This document shows positions 20,830-30,039 of a stretch of DNA of 64,000 nucleotides, in pieces (the first letter of the stretch is position 1; every line of letters begins with the position of its first letter). The position numbers and the translations under genes were made by a program. Origin of the DNA: Woeseiaceae bacterium (GTDB taxonomy: Bacteria > Pseudomonadota > Gammaproteobacteria > Steroidobacterales > Woeseiaceae); contig JAJFKS010000013.1 in the NCBI GenBank assembly GCA_021773115.1, positions 116,243 through 180,242 on the forward strand, read 5' to 3'. The notes beneath the pieces are model-generated. The model did not search any database and had not been told where the DNA came from. It saw only the letters and a program-made list of their open reading frames with translations.

Positions 20830-22155
20830 ATGCAGCATTGCGATACCCTGATAGCGCCCCGGTGGTGCGTCCCCGTCGAACCCGCAAATGTGATCCTCAC
20901 GGATCACGCCGTGGTGGTAAATGACGGGCGTATCAGCGATATTTTGCCGCTCGTCGACGCCCGCAAGAAATACCAGGCCAGCGTTGTCATTGAAAAAACA
21001 GAGCATCTGCTGATCCCCGGTTTGGTCAACGCCCACACACACGCTGCGATGTCGCTGATGCGCGGTCTCGCCGATGACATGCCGCTCAAAATCTGGCTGC
21101 GCGATGGCATCTGGCCGGCTGAAGAACGCTGGGTGAGCGCGGAAATGGTGCGGGACGGAACTGAGCTCGCCATAGCAGAGATGATCGCCGGCGGTACGAC
21201 CTGCTTTAGCGACCAGTATTTCTTCCCGGAAGTCGTCGCAGAGACCGCGGTGGACCTTCATATGCGAGCCATGGTTGGAACACCCATCATCGAGTTTCCG
21301 ACCGCCTGGGCCAAAGACCCTGCCGAGTATCTCTCCAAAGCCAATGACCTGGTGCACGACCCGTACAACGATCACCCGCTAATTTCGACCTGCTACGCAC
21401 CGCATTCCACCTCTGCGCTTTCAGACGAGTCGTTTCTTGAGCTGCGGGTCATGGCGGATCAGCTCGATGTCCGGGTGCAAATTCACTTGCACGAATCGGC
21501 TGCCGAGGTCGCGACGGCGCTGGCACAAACCGGTCGGCGCCCTTTTGACCGGCTACTGGACCTTGGTTTGGTGAATGCATCCTTACTGGCTGTGCACGCT
21601 GTGCACCTCAACGACGCGGAAATCGAGGCTTTCGCAGAGTCCGGGGTCAGCATCGCACACTGCCCGCGCTCCAATTTGAAACTCGCCAGTGGCATCGCAC
21701 CGGTCGCAAAGTATCGAAAGGCTGGCATCAATGTCGCGATTGGTACTGACGGGGCCGCCAGCAACAATGTCCTCGATATGTTGTCAGAAATGCGGACCAC
21801 TGCATTGCTGGCCAAGGCCGTTAGCGAAGATGCGTCCACGGTATCGGCACACGAGGCACTCCGCATGGCGACGCTGGATGGTGCCACGGCGCTGGGGCTG
21901 GCAACTGAAATCGGATCGCTTGAAGTCGGCAAGTGGGCCGATCTCGCCTGCATCGATTTGAGCCGTTTGCACAGCCAACCAGTGTACGATCCGGTTTCTC
22001 AACTGGTTTACACGGCGAGAGCCGATCAGGTCACTGATGTGTGGATCGCGGGCCGGCATCTGCTGGACAATGGTGCCTTGACCCACATCGATACCAACAA
22101 TTTGCTGGCGAGAAGTCACGAGTGGCGTGATCGTTTTGCATCAACGCAAGCTTGA
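20830..22155 (+). CDS. mtaD: 5-methylthioadenosine/S-adenosylhomocysteine deaminase family hydrolase
   Basis: Amidohydrolase of the TRZ/ATZ group. From the ATG at 20830 it is 441 residues; an in-frame start at 20770 lacks homology support. Zinc ligands are seen in NAHTHAAMSL, HLHESAAE, HAVHLND and the later GTDGAASNN. It heads a compact plus-strand operon with ubiG, a phosphatase, rmuC and yciK. In Pseudomonas the mtaD gene has the same neighbour, ubiG. Substrate preference (MTA, SAH or both) cannot be read from sequence. A TATACT at 20814-20819 could be the -10 of a promoter giving a very short leader. Confidence 0.9.
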   Translation: MQHCDTLIAPRWCVPVEPANVILTDHAVVVNDGRISDILPLVDARKKYQASVVIEKTEHLLIPGLVNAHTHAAMSLMRGLADDMPLKIWLRDGIWPAEERWVSAEMVRDGTELAIAEMIAGGTTCFSDQYFFPEVVAETAVDLHMRAMVGTPIIEFPTAWAKDPAEYLSKANDLVHDPYNDHPLISTCYAPHSTSALSDESFLELRVMADQLDVRVQIHLHESAAEVATALAQTGRRPFDRLLDLGLVNASLLAVHAVHLNDAEIEAFAESGVSIAHCPRSNLKLASGIAPVAKYRKAGINVAIGTDGAASNNVLDMLSEMRTTALLAKAVSEDASTVSAHEALRMATLDGATALGLATEIGSLEVGKWADLACIDLSRLHSQPVYDPVSQLVYTARADQVTDVWIAGRHLLDNGALTHIDTNNLLARSHEWRDRFASTQA

Positions 22156-22173
22156 ATTACGGATTAATTTTAG

Positions 22174-22881
22174 ATGACAACTGTTCGAGACAACGTCGAT
22201 CCTGCAGAGGTCGCCAAATTTGACGCGCTGGCTTCGCGCTGGTGGGACGCTGACGGCGAATTTCGACCACTGCACGAAATCAATCCGCTCAGGCTGGATT
22301 GGATTCGGCAGCATGCAGACCTCGCAGGCGCCAAGGTCGTCGATATCGGTTGTGGCGGCGGTATTCTTGCCGAGTCTATGGCTGCCGCCAATGCCACTGT
22401 GACCGGCATCGATATGGCTGAGGCGCCACTTGCAGTTGCGAAGCTTCATCTTCACGAATCGAATGTTGACGTCGATTATCGACAGGCAACCGCTGAGGAG
22501 CTCGCGGCCAGTGAAGCCGGCAGCTTCGATATTGTGACGTGTCTTGAAATGCTCGAGCATGTCCCCGACCCGGCACAAATTATTCAGTCCTGTGCAGAAC
22601 TCGTAAAGCCTGGCGGGCATGTTTTCTTTTCAACCATCAATCGCAATCCGAAATCCTTTGCATTCGCCATTGTCGGCGCCGAGTACTTATTGAAACTGCT
22701 ACCAGCAGGCACGCATGAATACGAAAAGTTTATTCGTCCCTCCGAACTTGAAGCCTGGGCACGGCATGTCGGTTTGTCGCACAAGGACAGCATCGGCATT
22801 CATTACAATCCCATCACCAAAGCTTATTCGCTTGGTGACAATCTTGACGTCAATTACCTGATGTACTTTCAACGTGACTGA
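22174..22881 (+). CDS. ubiG: Ubiquinone biosynthesis O-methyltransferase
   Basis: Performs both O-methylations of ubiquinone synthesis. The 235 residues include the conserved KFDALASRWWDADGEFRPLHEINPLR start and SAM motif VVDIGCGGGILAESMA near 50-65, then the FDIVTCLEMLEHV region. It begins 18 bases after mtaD and overlaps the following phosphatase by 8 bases. Confidence 0.97.
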   Translation: MTTVRDNVDPAEVAKFDALASRWWDADGEFRPLHEINPLRLDWIRQHADLAGAKVVDIGCGGGILAESMAAANATVTGIDMAEAPLAVAKLHLHESNVDVDYRQATAEELAASEAGSFDIVTCLEMLEHVPDPAQIIQSCAELVKPGGHVFFSTINRNPKSFAFAIVGAEYLLKLLPAGTHEYEKFIRPSELEAWARHVGLSHKDSIGIHYNPITKAYSLGDNLDVNYLMYFQRD

Positions 22882-23566
22882 GCTCAACGGCGCGGAATAC
22901 AACGCGGTCTTTTTTGATCTGGATGGCACGCTCGTGGACACGGCACCCGACATGGTTGCGGTTTTACAGCAATTGCAGCGAGATCACGGTGTCGAGCCTG
23001 TTGACTATGCGCTGGCCCGTTCGAATGTTTCAAATGGCTCGATCGGGCTCCTGAATATCGGCTTTCCGGGCATCGACGTCGAACTGGGTGATGACCTCCA
23101 TCAGCAGTTCCTGGAGCGGTATGCGGAGGCCATATGCGTTGAATCCCGGGTCTTTGACGGATTGCATGAACTCATAAACGCACTTGACACGATGCAATGT
23201 CCCTGGGGCGTTGTCACCAACAAGCCGGAAACCTTAACCGGGCCCTTGATGACCGCACTGGGGCTCGCGGAGCGCGCCGTTTGTATCGTCAGTGGCGACA
23301 CGCTCTCTGTTCGAAAGCCCCATCCCGCGCCCGTCTTGCTCGCTTGCGATATTGCGGGTGTGGATCCGGCAAGTTGTATTTATGTCGGCGACGCGGAACG
23401 TGATATCGAAAGCGGTCAGGGTGCCGGAACAGCGACGATTGCAGTCGCTTACGGCTACATAACCGAAGACGACGACCCGCGTGAGTGGAACGCCGATGTG
23501 ATTGCAATGACGACTGAAGAACTCACACAAATCGTCCTCAAAGCGGTTAATCTTGAGGGCAGATGA
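22874..23566 (+). CDS. HAD-family phosphatase (MupP/Gph type)
   Basis: HAD-superfamily hydrolase of 230 residues with motif I FFDLDGTLVDT near 14-24, motif II in GVVTNKPE, and motif III/IV around SVRKPHPAP and YVGDAERD. By similarity it would be called phosphoglycolate phosphatase. However, the gene between ubiG and yciK in Pseudomonas is MupP, the N-acetylmuramate-6-phosphate phosphatase of cell-wall recycling, so that role is the better contextual inference. GTG start at 22874, inside the end of ubiG. It overlaps rmuC by 4 bases. No anmK, murU or amgK partner is in the window. Confidence 0.88.
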   Translation: MTELNGAEYNAVFFDLDGTLVDTAPDMVAVLQQLQRDHGVEPVDYALARSNVSNGSIGLLNIGFPGIDVELGDDLHQQFLERYAEAICVESRVFDGLHELINALDTMQCPWGVVTNKPETLTGPLMTALGLAERAVCIVSGDTLSVRKPHPAPVLLACDIAGVDPASCIYVGDAERDIESGQGAGTATIAVAYGYITEDDDPREWNADVIAMTTEELTQIVLKAVNLEGR

Positions 23567-24795
23567 ACGACTTCCCTTATGATATTGCATACCTGACGAT
23601 CGGCGCTCCTGCGGCGCTCATCGGCCTGTTGCTTGGCGTGTTTATCGCTTTACTGATCAGCCGCAGCCGCCATCGACGCATGGCTGAAGAACGTGAATCC
23701 GCGTTCGAACTCGCAAATTCGAAACTGACGCAAACCTTTGCTGAATTGTCGAATCGCTCCCTGCAAGCCAACAGCGATACGTTTCTGAAGCTCGCCGAGC
23801 AACGCCTCGAAACGCAACAGGAAAAAGCGAAGAGCGTCCTGACTGAGCGCGAAAAAGCTGTCGAAGCCATGGTCAAGCCAATCCAGGAGGCATTGAAGGC
23901 CTCGCGGGAACAAATCAGCGAGCTCGAGAAATCGCGAAGCGAGGCCTACGGCGGCATCAAAAGCCAGCTCGAAGAAATGCAGCTCAATCAAAAGTCGTTG
24001 ACACAGGAAACGCAGAACCTGGTGAAAGCCCTGCGACGGCCCGAGGTTCGCGGTCGCTGGGGTGAAATCACATTGCGACGGCTCGTCGAGCTTGCCGGCA
24101 TGGTTGAACACTGTGATTTCGTCGAGCAGGTACATACTGAAAACGATGGGCAGATCATACGGCCGGACATGGTCGTTCGTATGCCAGACCACCGTGAGTT
24201 GGTCGTCGACGTCAAGACACCGCTCGATGCCTATCTCGCTGCCGCGGAGGCGCCCGATGACATCCAGCGTCAGCTTGGGCTGCAACGACATGCGAAGAAC
24301 GTCCGCAATCACATAAGCATGCTGGCATCCAAGGCCTACTGGCGCCAGTTTGATGAAAGTCCGGAGTTTGTCATTCTGTTCATTCCCGGCGATCAGTTCT
24401 TGTCGGCAGCACTCAACGAGCAGCCGGACCTGATCGAGTACGCTCTGTCCAGGCAAATTATTCTCGCGACGCCGACGAGTTTCGTCGCATTGCTCAAAGC
24501 CGTGGCCTACGGTTGGCGGCAACTGGCACTCGCCGATAATGCGAAAGAAATTCGCATCCTGGCGGAAGACCTCTACGACCGGCTGTCGACCTTCGTATCG
24601 CACATGAACAAGGTTGGGCGGCAATTGTCCAGCAGCGTTGAGAACTTCAATCGCGCTGTCGGATCTCTGGAAAGAAAAGTCCTGCCGGGCGCACGCAAGT
24701 TCGTCGAACTCGGCATCCACCCCAAGAAAGAAGCGGAAAAGCTCGATACGATTGAGTCTGTTCCACGCACGATGATCGAAGGAAACGACCCTTGA
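23563..24795 (+). CDS. rmuC: DNA recombination protein RmuC
   Basis: RmuC-family protein, 410 residues, linked to limiting inversions between short inverted repeats. One N-terminal membrane segment (about 8-30) is followed by a long coiled coil (about 35-150, rich in E/K/Q/A), then the RmuC nuclease-like domain beginning around LRRPEVRGRWGEITLRRL, with the core DVKTPLDAYLAA. It is translationally coupled (4-base overlaps) to the phosphatase before and yciK after, so all belong to one transcript. A long minus-strand frame lies within it and is a shadow. Confidence 0.94.
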   Translation: MNDFPYDIAYLTIGAPAALIGLLLGVFIALLISRSRHRRMAEERESAFELANSKLTQTFAELSNRSLQANSDTFLKLAEQRLETQQEKAKSVLTEREKAVEAMVKPIQEALKASREQISELEKSRSEAYGGIKSQLEEMQLNQKSLTQETQNLVKALRRPEVRGRWGEITLRRLVELAGMVEHCDFVEQVHTENDGQIIRPDMVVRMPDHRELVVDVKTPLDAYLAAAEAPDDIQRQLGLQRHAKNVRNHISMLASKAYWRQFDESPEFVILFIPGDQFLSAALNEQPDLIEYALSRQIILATPTSFVALLKAVAYGWRQLALADNAKEIRILAEDLYDRLSTFVSHMNKVGRQLSSSVENFNRAVGSLERKVLPGARKFVELGIHPKKEAEKLDTIESVPRTMIEGNDP

Positions 24796-25544
24796 GCAAT
24801 GATCCACGGGCATACCACTACGCTGACGACTTGTTGCGTGAGCGCATTATTCTCATTACCGGGGCCAGCGATGGCATTGGCAAAGCGCTGGCGCTCGAAG
24901 CCGCAAGGCTGGGTGCGCAAGTCATCCTGCATGGACGCAACACCAAGAAGCTCGAGCGTGTTTACGACCAGATAATCGCGATCGAGGGTGCTGCGCGTCC
25001 GTCCATCGCGGTTCTGGATCTCGCGTCCGCGAATGCCGAGGGCTATACCTCGCTGGCCGGAAGTATTGCCGACGAATTCGGTCGCCTGGACGGCCTGGTG
25101 CACAATGCGAGCATTCTGGGCGAGCGCTTTGCAATCGAACAGTACGACGCGGTGATGTGGCAACGCGTTATGCACGTCAACGTCACAGCTGCGTTCGCAT
25201 TGACCCAGGTGTTGTTGCCCTTGTTACAGAAGTCAGACGATGCGTCCGTGATTTTCACCAGTAGCGGCGTCGGTCGGACGGGAAAGGCTTTTTGGGGCGC
25301 CTATGCCGTCTCGAAATTTGCAACGGAAGGACTGTCCCAGGTTTTGGCGGACGAAACCCGCCAATCAGCCTTACGTGTCAATTGCATCAACCCGGGTGCA
25401 ACGCGCACGAACATGCGCCTGGCGGCCTATCCGGCCGAGGATCGCGACAAGCTCAAGACCCCGGAGGAGATCCTGCCAACCTATATTTACTTGCTGGGGC
25501 CGGACAGCAAAGCCGTGACAGGCGAGAGCCTGGATGCACAGTAG
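24792..25544 (+). CDS. yciK: Short-chain dehydrogenase/reductase, YciK type
   Basis: NAD(P)-dependent oxidoreductase of unknown substrate, 250 residues. Rossmann motif ITGASDGIGKAL near 17-28; NAG-like motif seen as VHNASILG; catalytic serine in FTSSGVGR and YxxxK in GAYAVSKFA. TTG start at 24792 overlapping rmuC by 4 bases. The placement with ubiG and a MupP-like gene matches the yciK locus in pseudomonads. It converges on rluB with a 26-base gap. Confidence 0.9.
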   Translation: MSNDPRAYHYADDLLRERIILITGASDGIGKALALEAARLGAQVILHGRNTKKLERVYDQIIAIEGAARPSIAVLDLASANAEGYTSLAGSIADEFGRLDGLVHNASILGERFAIEQYDAVMWQRVMHVNVTAAFALTQVLLPLLQKSDDASVIFTSSGVGRTGKAFWGAYAVSKFATEGLSQVLADETRQSALRVNCINPGATRTNMRLAAYPAEDRDKLKTPEEILPTYIYLLGPDSKAVTGESLDAQ

Positions 25545-25570
25545 AATATGATTTAACTAGGATGCGTAAT

Positions 25571-26374
25571 CTACTGTTTACGCTTGCCTTTCCAAATCTT
25601 CTTGCGCGATGATTTGGGTGGCCGATACTCCTTGGTCGGCGGCTCAAGGCCAGCCGCAACGTAAAGAAGCCTGACGTCGGCCGGGGGTAGTGCCTCGTAC
25701 TGACCGCGGCGCATTCGTCTTGGCAGCTTGATCGGCCCGTACTCGAGCCGAATCAGGCGGCTGACCTGCAGACCGACCGCTTCCCACAATCGCCGAACCT
25801 CACGATTGCGTCCTTCCATCAGCGTCACATTGAACCAGCGATTGGCGCCATCACCGCCGCTGGACTCAATCGAATCGAACTTTGCCGGCCCGTCATCGAG
25901 TGTTACACCCGCTTGCAATGCGTCGAGATCTGCTTTTGATGGATCGCCGTGGACACGAACTGCGTACTTGCGGACGATTTCTGCCGACGGATGCATCAGG
26001 CCGTTCGCTAACGCCCCGTCCGTCGTAAAAATAAGCAGGCCGGTCGTTGCCAGGTCGAGGCGGCCAACGGCTACCCAACGTGCACCTTTGAGTTCCGGCA
26101 AGGAATCGAAGACCAGTTTCCTGCCCTCGGGGTCCTCGCGGCTCGTAAGCTCGTCGCTTGGTTTGTTATAAATAATGTGGCGATGCGCCTGGGGGTCGCT
26201 TCGTACCGCCAGCGGACGCCCGTCAAAGCTTATTTTCTCAGATCCTTCGATGTGATCGCCGAGCTCAGCGACCCGGCCATCAATGCTCAGCCGCCCTTCT
26301 CGAATCCAGCCTTCGATCTTGCGTCGTGAGCCGTGCCCTGCGGCCGCCAGGACTTTCTGGATGCGCTCAGCCAA
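25571..26374 (-). CDS. rluB: 23S rRNA pseudouridine(2605) synthase
   Basis: Pseudouridine synthase of the RsuA/RluB/E/F family. It has 267 residues: an N-terminal S4 RNA-binding domain (about 3-60: [21 protein letters not shown]) and a catalytic domain with the aspartate in [15 protein letters not shown] near 105-119, plus [16 protein letters not shown] short basic tail ends it. It overlaps scpB by 8 bases, the usual scpA-scpB-rluB arrangement. RluB over RsuA or RluE is inferred from that context. Confidence 0.94.
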   Translation of the reverse strand: MAERIQKVLAAAGHGSRRKIEGWIREGRLSIDGRVAELGDHIEGSEKISFDGRPLAVRSDPQAHRHIIYNKPSDELTSREDPEGRKLVFDSLPELKGARWVAVGRLDLATTGLLIFTTDGALANGLMHPSAEIVRKYAVRVHGDPSKADLDALQAGVTLDDGPAKFDSIESSGGDGANRWFNVTLMEGRNREVRRLWEAVGLQVSRLIRLEYGPIKLPRRMRRGQYEALPPADVRLLYVAAGLEPPTKEYRPPKSSRKKIWKGKRKQ

Positions 26375-27146
26375 CCGGCTGTGGCCATTTGGAGACGGCT
26401 AACTCTTCCGCATCGTCCTCAGCTTCGTCGCCTTCCGGGTACAGAACCGGCAACTCGGTTGATACCACCTCCTTTGAGCCATCGTCGGAAACCATCGAGT
26501 CGTCATCGAGATCCTCTGATTCATCGGCGAAGGCCTCGGCTTCTTCGACAAATTGTTCGATATCGTCCGACCCATCCTGGCCTTCGACTTCCGGAAGGTT
26601 GAGCTGCACACGCAGACTCTCCCAATCGGAAAGATCGGCAAGCGGTGGCAGGTCGTCGAGCTTCTTCAGGCTAAAATAGTCGAGGAAGCCTTTTGTCGTG
26701 CCAAACATCGCCGGTCGACCGGGAACATCACGATGTCCGACAACGCGTACCCACTCTCGCTCCAGTAGCTGTCGCGTAATGTTGCTGCTGACGGCAACGC
26801 CGCGAATCTCTTCGATTTCACCGCGCGTGATCGGCTGCCGATAAGCAATCAGCGCCAATGTTTCAAATAATGCACGCGAGTAACGTGGCGGGCGCTCTTC
26901 CCATAGTTTTTGCAGGCGGTCGGCCATCGATGTTTTCACTTGCATACGAAAACCGGATGCAACTTCCGATACCACGATTCCTCGCTCCTCGTATTCCTTG
27001 TTGAGGCTTGCGATCGCGTTGCGAATCTCGGTCTTTTCGGGCGCCATACGCCCGTCAAAGAGGCCCTGAAGCTGGTCAATGCTAAGTGGTCGTCCCGCAG
27101 CCAGCAGGGCCGCTTCGAGGAAATACTTAATTTCGTTGTCGTCCAT
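26367..27146 (-). CDS. scpB: Segregation and condensation protein B
   Basis: Kleisin-associated winged-helix subunit of the SMC-ScpAB condensin. 259 residues: two winged-helix domains over about 1-175 ([44 protein letters not shown]), then a long acidic tail rich in D/E with no predicted fold. It starts on the last base of scpA and overlaps rluB. SMC itself is encoded at 37.2-40.7 kb, so the whole complex is in the window. Confidence 0.95.
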   Translation of the reverse strand: MDDNEIKYFLEAALLAAGRPLSIDQLQGLFDGRMAPEKTEIRNAIASLNKEYEERGIVVSEVASGFRMQVKTSMADRLQKLWEERPPRYSRALFETLALIAYRQPITRGEIEEIRGVAVSSNITRQLLEREWVRVVGHRDVPGRPAMFGTTKGFLDYFSLKKLDDLPPLADLSDWESLRVQLNLPEVEGQDGSDDIEQFVEEAEAFADESEDLDDDSMVSDDGSKEVVSTELPVLYPEGDEAEDDAEELAVSKWPQPVG

Positions 27147-28063
27147 TATTCGTCTTCGGCTGAATTCTGATCTGAATGGGTTTGTGAACCTTCATCCGCT
27201 ACCAGGCGCACCGAGGATGCTGCCCGTATGTGCAGTGGTTGGTAGATGTCGGATTGCACGACCTCTATAACCGATTCTTTCAACAGTTCGAGAATTGCGA
27301 TGAACGTCACCGCAACACCCATGCGCCCCTCTTCGGGATCGAACAAATCGGAAAAGTCCGTAAACGTACTGGCCTTGATACGCAATAAAATTTCGCTCAT
27401 GCGCTGACGAACCGATAAAGGCTCACGTTGCATGTGGAGATTTGAAAACATCTCCGCTCGTTTCAATACGTCGTGAAATGCGAGCAGCAATTCCTTCATC
27501 GTAACGTCGGGCATTTTCGGTATGACTTTGCGTTCCGGCGCATCCGCGCTGGCGACAAACACATCGCGCTCAAGTCGCGGTAACTCACTGATATCTTCGG
27601 CGGCTTTCTTGAAGCGTTCATACTCTTGCAGTCGTCGAACCAGCTCGGCACGTGGATCGGCCTCTTCATCTTCTTCAACTACCGGACGTGGCAGCAGCAT
27701 GCGTGATTTGATTTCGGCCAACATCGCCGCCATCAACAAATATTCACCGGCGAGCTCGAGCTGCATTTCTTTCATGACCTCGATGTACTGCACGTATTGC
27801 TTGGTGATTTCGGCAATCGGAATATCGAGGATGTCGATGTTCTGCCGGCGAATCAGGTACAGCAGCAAGTCGAGTGGACCTTCAAAGGCTTCGAGAAAAA
27901 CTTGCAGCGCATACGGCGGAATGTAGAGGTCCTGCGGCAGCGTCGTGAGCGGCTCGCCATCGACCACGGCGAACGGCATCTCGGCTTGCGCGGGCGACTG
28001 CTTTTCATCCTGAGGGGGTTTGGGCGCGTCGTCAGGAGTCAGGACTGTGAGTTCAGGTTTCAT
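27146..28063 (-). CDS. scpA: Segregation and condensation protein A
   Basis: Kleisin subunit that bridges SMC heads. 305 residues: a proline/charged N-terminal extension of about 45 residues, then the conserved kleisin start FEGPLDLLLYLIRRQNIDILDIPI near 59-83, a YLLMAAMLAEIKSRMLLP helix, and a C-terminal winged helix. The N-terminal extension makes it longer than the 240-270 typical residues; an in-frame ATG at residue 29 is an alternative start. The stop overlaps the scpB start by one base. Confidence 0.95.
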   Translation of the reverse strand: MKPELTVLTPDDAPKPPQDEKQSPAQAEMPFAVVDGEPLTTLPQDLYIPPYALQVFLEAFEGPLDLLLYLIRRQNIDILDIPIAEITKQYVQYIEVMKEMQLELAGEYLLMAAMLAEIKSRMLLPRPVVEEDEEADPRAELVRRLQEYERFKKAAEDISELPRLERDVFVASADAPERKVIPKMPDVTMKELLLAFHDVLKRAEMFSNLHMQREPLSVRQRMSEILLRIKASTFTDFSDLFDPEEGRMGVAVTFIAILELLKESVIEVVQSDIYQPLHIRAASSVRLVADEGSQTHSDQNSAEDE

Positions 28064-28130
28064 GCAAATTCCGGCGAATTGCGCCGTGAATCCGGCACAT
28101 ATCGGCGCATTCTATCGTATATCCAGGTAA

Positions 28131-28751
28131 TCAGGTGAACTGGCTGACATCGCCGCGACCGACCCGCAAAACCTGGACAGATCCGCTGGAAAGGTCCAAA
28201 ACCGAGGTCGGTTCCAGCCCGGTCGGTCCCGAGTCGACAATTGCCTCGATCTGATTGCCAATGCGATCTTCGATCTCAAGCGGATCCGTCAGCGGCGTAT
28301 CATCGCCCGGAAGAGTCAGCGTTGAGCTCATGATCGGCTCGCCGAGCACCTTAAGTATGGCATGTACCAACGCATGTTCGGGTACGCGCAGCCCAATGGT
28401 CCGCCGCTTTGGGTTTTGAAGCATTTTCGGGACCTCACGAGTCGCCGGGAGAATAAACGTATACGGACCTGGCGTGAGCGACTTGATGAGGCGATAGGCC
28501 CAGTTATCCACCCGCGCATAAATGCTGATTTCGGAAAGATCCGCGCACACCAACGTGAAGTTATGATGCTTGTCGGTACGGCGAATGCGCCGAATTCGAT
28601 CAATCGCCTTCTTATCGCCGATTTGGCATCCAAACGCGTAGCTCGAGTCGGTCGGATACGCGATGAGACCGCCGCTCTGGATATAGCGAACGACCATAGC
28701 GATACGGCGCGCCTGCGGGTCCTCTGGATGGATTTCGATGAGTTTTGCCAC
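28131..28751 (-). CDS. yciO: YciO-type threonylcarbamoyl-AMP synthase family protein
   Basis: Member of the Sua5/YrdC/YciO family. Residues such as HPEDPQARRIAMVVRY, GGLIAYPTDSSYAFGC and HNFTLVCADLSEIS align with YciO. I place the start at GTG 28751, giving 206 residues like E. coli YciO; GTG 28793 and ATG 28772 are in-frame alternatives, and none has a convincing ribosome-binding site. Known members bind dsRNA or tRNA and make threonylcarbamoyl-adenylate, though the role of YciO itself is debated. It diverges from yciB, with promoters sharing about 87 bases. Confidence 0.88.
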   Translation of the reverse strand: MAKLIEIHPEDPQARRIAMVVRYIQSGGLIAYPTDSSYAFGCQIGDKKAIDRIRRIRRTDKHHNFTLVCADLSEISIYARVDNWAYRLIKSLTPGPYTFILPATREVPKMLQNPKRRTIGLRVPEHALVHAILKVLGEPIMSSTLTLPGDDTPLTDPLEIEDRIGNQIEAIVDSGPTGLEPTSVLDLSSGSVQVLRVGRGDVSQFT

Positions 28752-28837
28752 GCGCGGATTGTAGGGGAGCATTCGCGTCGCGGATACCCCCACAATACGC
28801 TATTATTCGCGGCCATCCGCCAGGCTAAAGGGGCCCG

Positions 28838-29410
28838 ATGAGCCTTCTATTTGAGTTCTTGCCACTAATTCTGTTCTTGGGCGCCTATGCCCTGGACGGT
28901 ATCTATACGGCAATTGTCGTGCTGATGATCGCGATGCCAATTGGCTTGCTCATCAAATATGTTCGCACCAAGACTCTGGACAAGATGTACTTTTGGTCAA
29001 CCGTGTTTTTGATCATCGCCGGCGGATTGACGCTCTATTTCCGAAACCCGCTGTTTCTGTATTGGAAGCCCACCGTATTTTACTGGGTTGTGGCAGTCGC
29101 ATTTCTTGGCAGTCAATTCATTGGCGACTCGCCACTTGTGCAACGATTTTTCGGCTTGGTCGACGGCTTGAATCTTGATCAGGTATCGAAGGCGCAATGG
29201 ACGAAACTGAATCTTATTTGGGTGTTGTTCTTTGTGACAGTCGGAATCTTGAATATTTACGTCGCTTACAATTTTGATGAAGCGACCTGGGTCAAGTTTA
29301 AGGTATTCGGGCTGATGGCAATTACGTTTGCGTTCATGCTCGTTCAAACGTTTTGGATTGCCAGTAAGATCGGTGATGGCGATGATGACGACCAACAGGA
29401 ACAAAGCTGA
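28838..29410 (+). CDS. yciB: Inner-membrane septation protein YciB (IspZ)
   Basis: Multi-pass inner-membrane protein, 190 residues, with about five hydrophobic segments (roughly 3-20, 22-42, 48-68, 75-97, 120-140 and a later one at 150-172). The [18 protein letters not shown] start, [15 protein letters not shown] and the [13 protein letters not shown] end match the YciB/IspZ family linked to envelope synthesis and septation. AAAGGGG lies before the ATG. It forms a plus-strand unit with the YciI-like and BolA-like genes, as in other gammaproteobacteria. Confidence 0.93.
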   Translation: MSLLFEFLPLILFLGAYALDGIYTAIVVLMIAMPIGLLIKYVRTKTLDKMYFWSTVFLIIAGGLTLYFRNPLFLYWKPTVFYWVVAVAFLGSQFIGDSPLVQRFFGLVDGLNLDQVSKAQWTKLNLIWVLFFVTVGILNIYVAYNFDEATWVKFKVFGLMAITFAFMLVQTFWIASKIGDGDDDDQQEQS

Positions 29411-29709
29411 TGTGGTACGCAATTATTAGTGAGGATCACGAAGGGTCGCTCGACCAACGACTCGCGGCTCGGCCGGACCACGTTGCGAGACTTAAAGCAC
29501 TGTGTGATGAAGGTCGATTGTTGATTGCAGGTCCACACCCCGCGGTTGATTCGCCCGATCCCGGTGTCGCAGGATTTACAGGCAGCCTGGTGGTCGTCGA
29601 CTTTGATTCACTCGAAGATGCGACTGCCTGGGCAGATGCCGACCCGTACGTTGAGCAAGGTGTATACAAGAAAGTCACCGTCAAGCCGTTCAATTTGGCA
29701 TTGCCGTGA
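29410..29709 (+). CDS. YciI-like protein
   Basis: 99-residue YCII-domain protein (dimeric ferredoxin-like fold) beginning [17 protein letters not shown], with the conserved RPDHVARL histidine, the aspartate in [16 protein letters not shown], and [10 protein letters not shown] at the end. Starts on the last base of yciB and overlaps the next gene by 4 bases. The family's enzymatic role is unclear; the His/Asp pair suggests acid-base catalysis in some relatives. Confidence 0.9.
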   Translation: MWYAIISEDHEGSLDQRLAARPDHVARLKALCDEGRLLIAGPHPAVDSPDPGVAGFTGSLVVVDFDSLEDATAWADADPYVEQGVYKKVTVKPFNLALP

Positions 29710-29987
29710 CTTCCGAACGCGTATCAAAAATTGAGGCCATACTGACGGACGCATTTTCGCCTAGCCAGCTTCGCGTCAAAGACCAAAGTCACCTGCATGC
29801 CGGACATGCCGGCGCAAGCGACGGCCGTGGGCATTTCGATGTCTCGATCGTGGCGCAACAATTCGCTGGGCTAAAGCGAATCGAATGCCATCGACTGATT
29901 TACGATGCTTTGGGCTCGTTAATGGAATCGGATATTCACGCGCTGAGCATCCACGCTTCTGCGACGAAAACGGAAATTTCTGTCTAG
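29706..29987 (+). CDS. BolA family protein
   Basis: 93-residue BolA-like protein with GTG start at 29706 overlapping the YciI-like gene. It has the class II KH-like BolA pattern: [15 protein letters not shown], then [27 protein letters not shown], then [10 protein letters not shown]. BolA proteins pair with monothiol glutaredoxins on [2Fe-2S] clusters and some act as regulators. The yciB-yciI-bolA-ppiC order is conserved in pseudomonads. No glutaredoxin gene is in the window. Confidence 0.92.
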   Translation: MTSERVSKIEAILTDAFSPSQLRVKDQSHLHAGHAGASDGRGHFDVSIVAQQFAGLKRIECHRLIYDALGSLMESDIHALSIHASATKTEISV

Positions 29988-30039
29988 TTGCGCATCTAAT
30001 CTATTATTATCCGCACAACCTCTCTTAAAGGACCTCACT

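Noticed and set aside
23650..24813. 387-codon minus-strand open frame opposite rmuC
   Set aside because: rmuC has clear family motifs and coupled overlaps with its neighbours; the antisense frame has no recognisable features.
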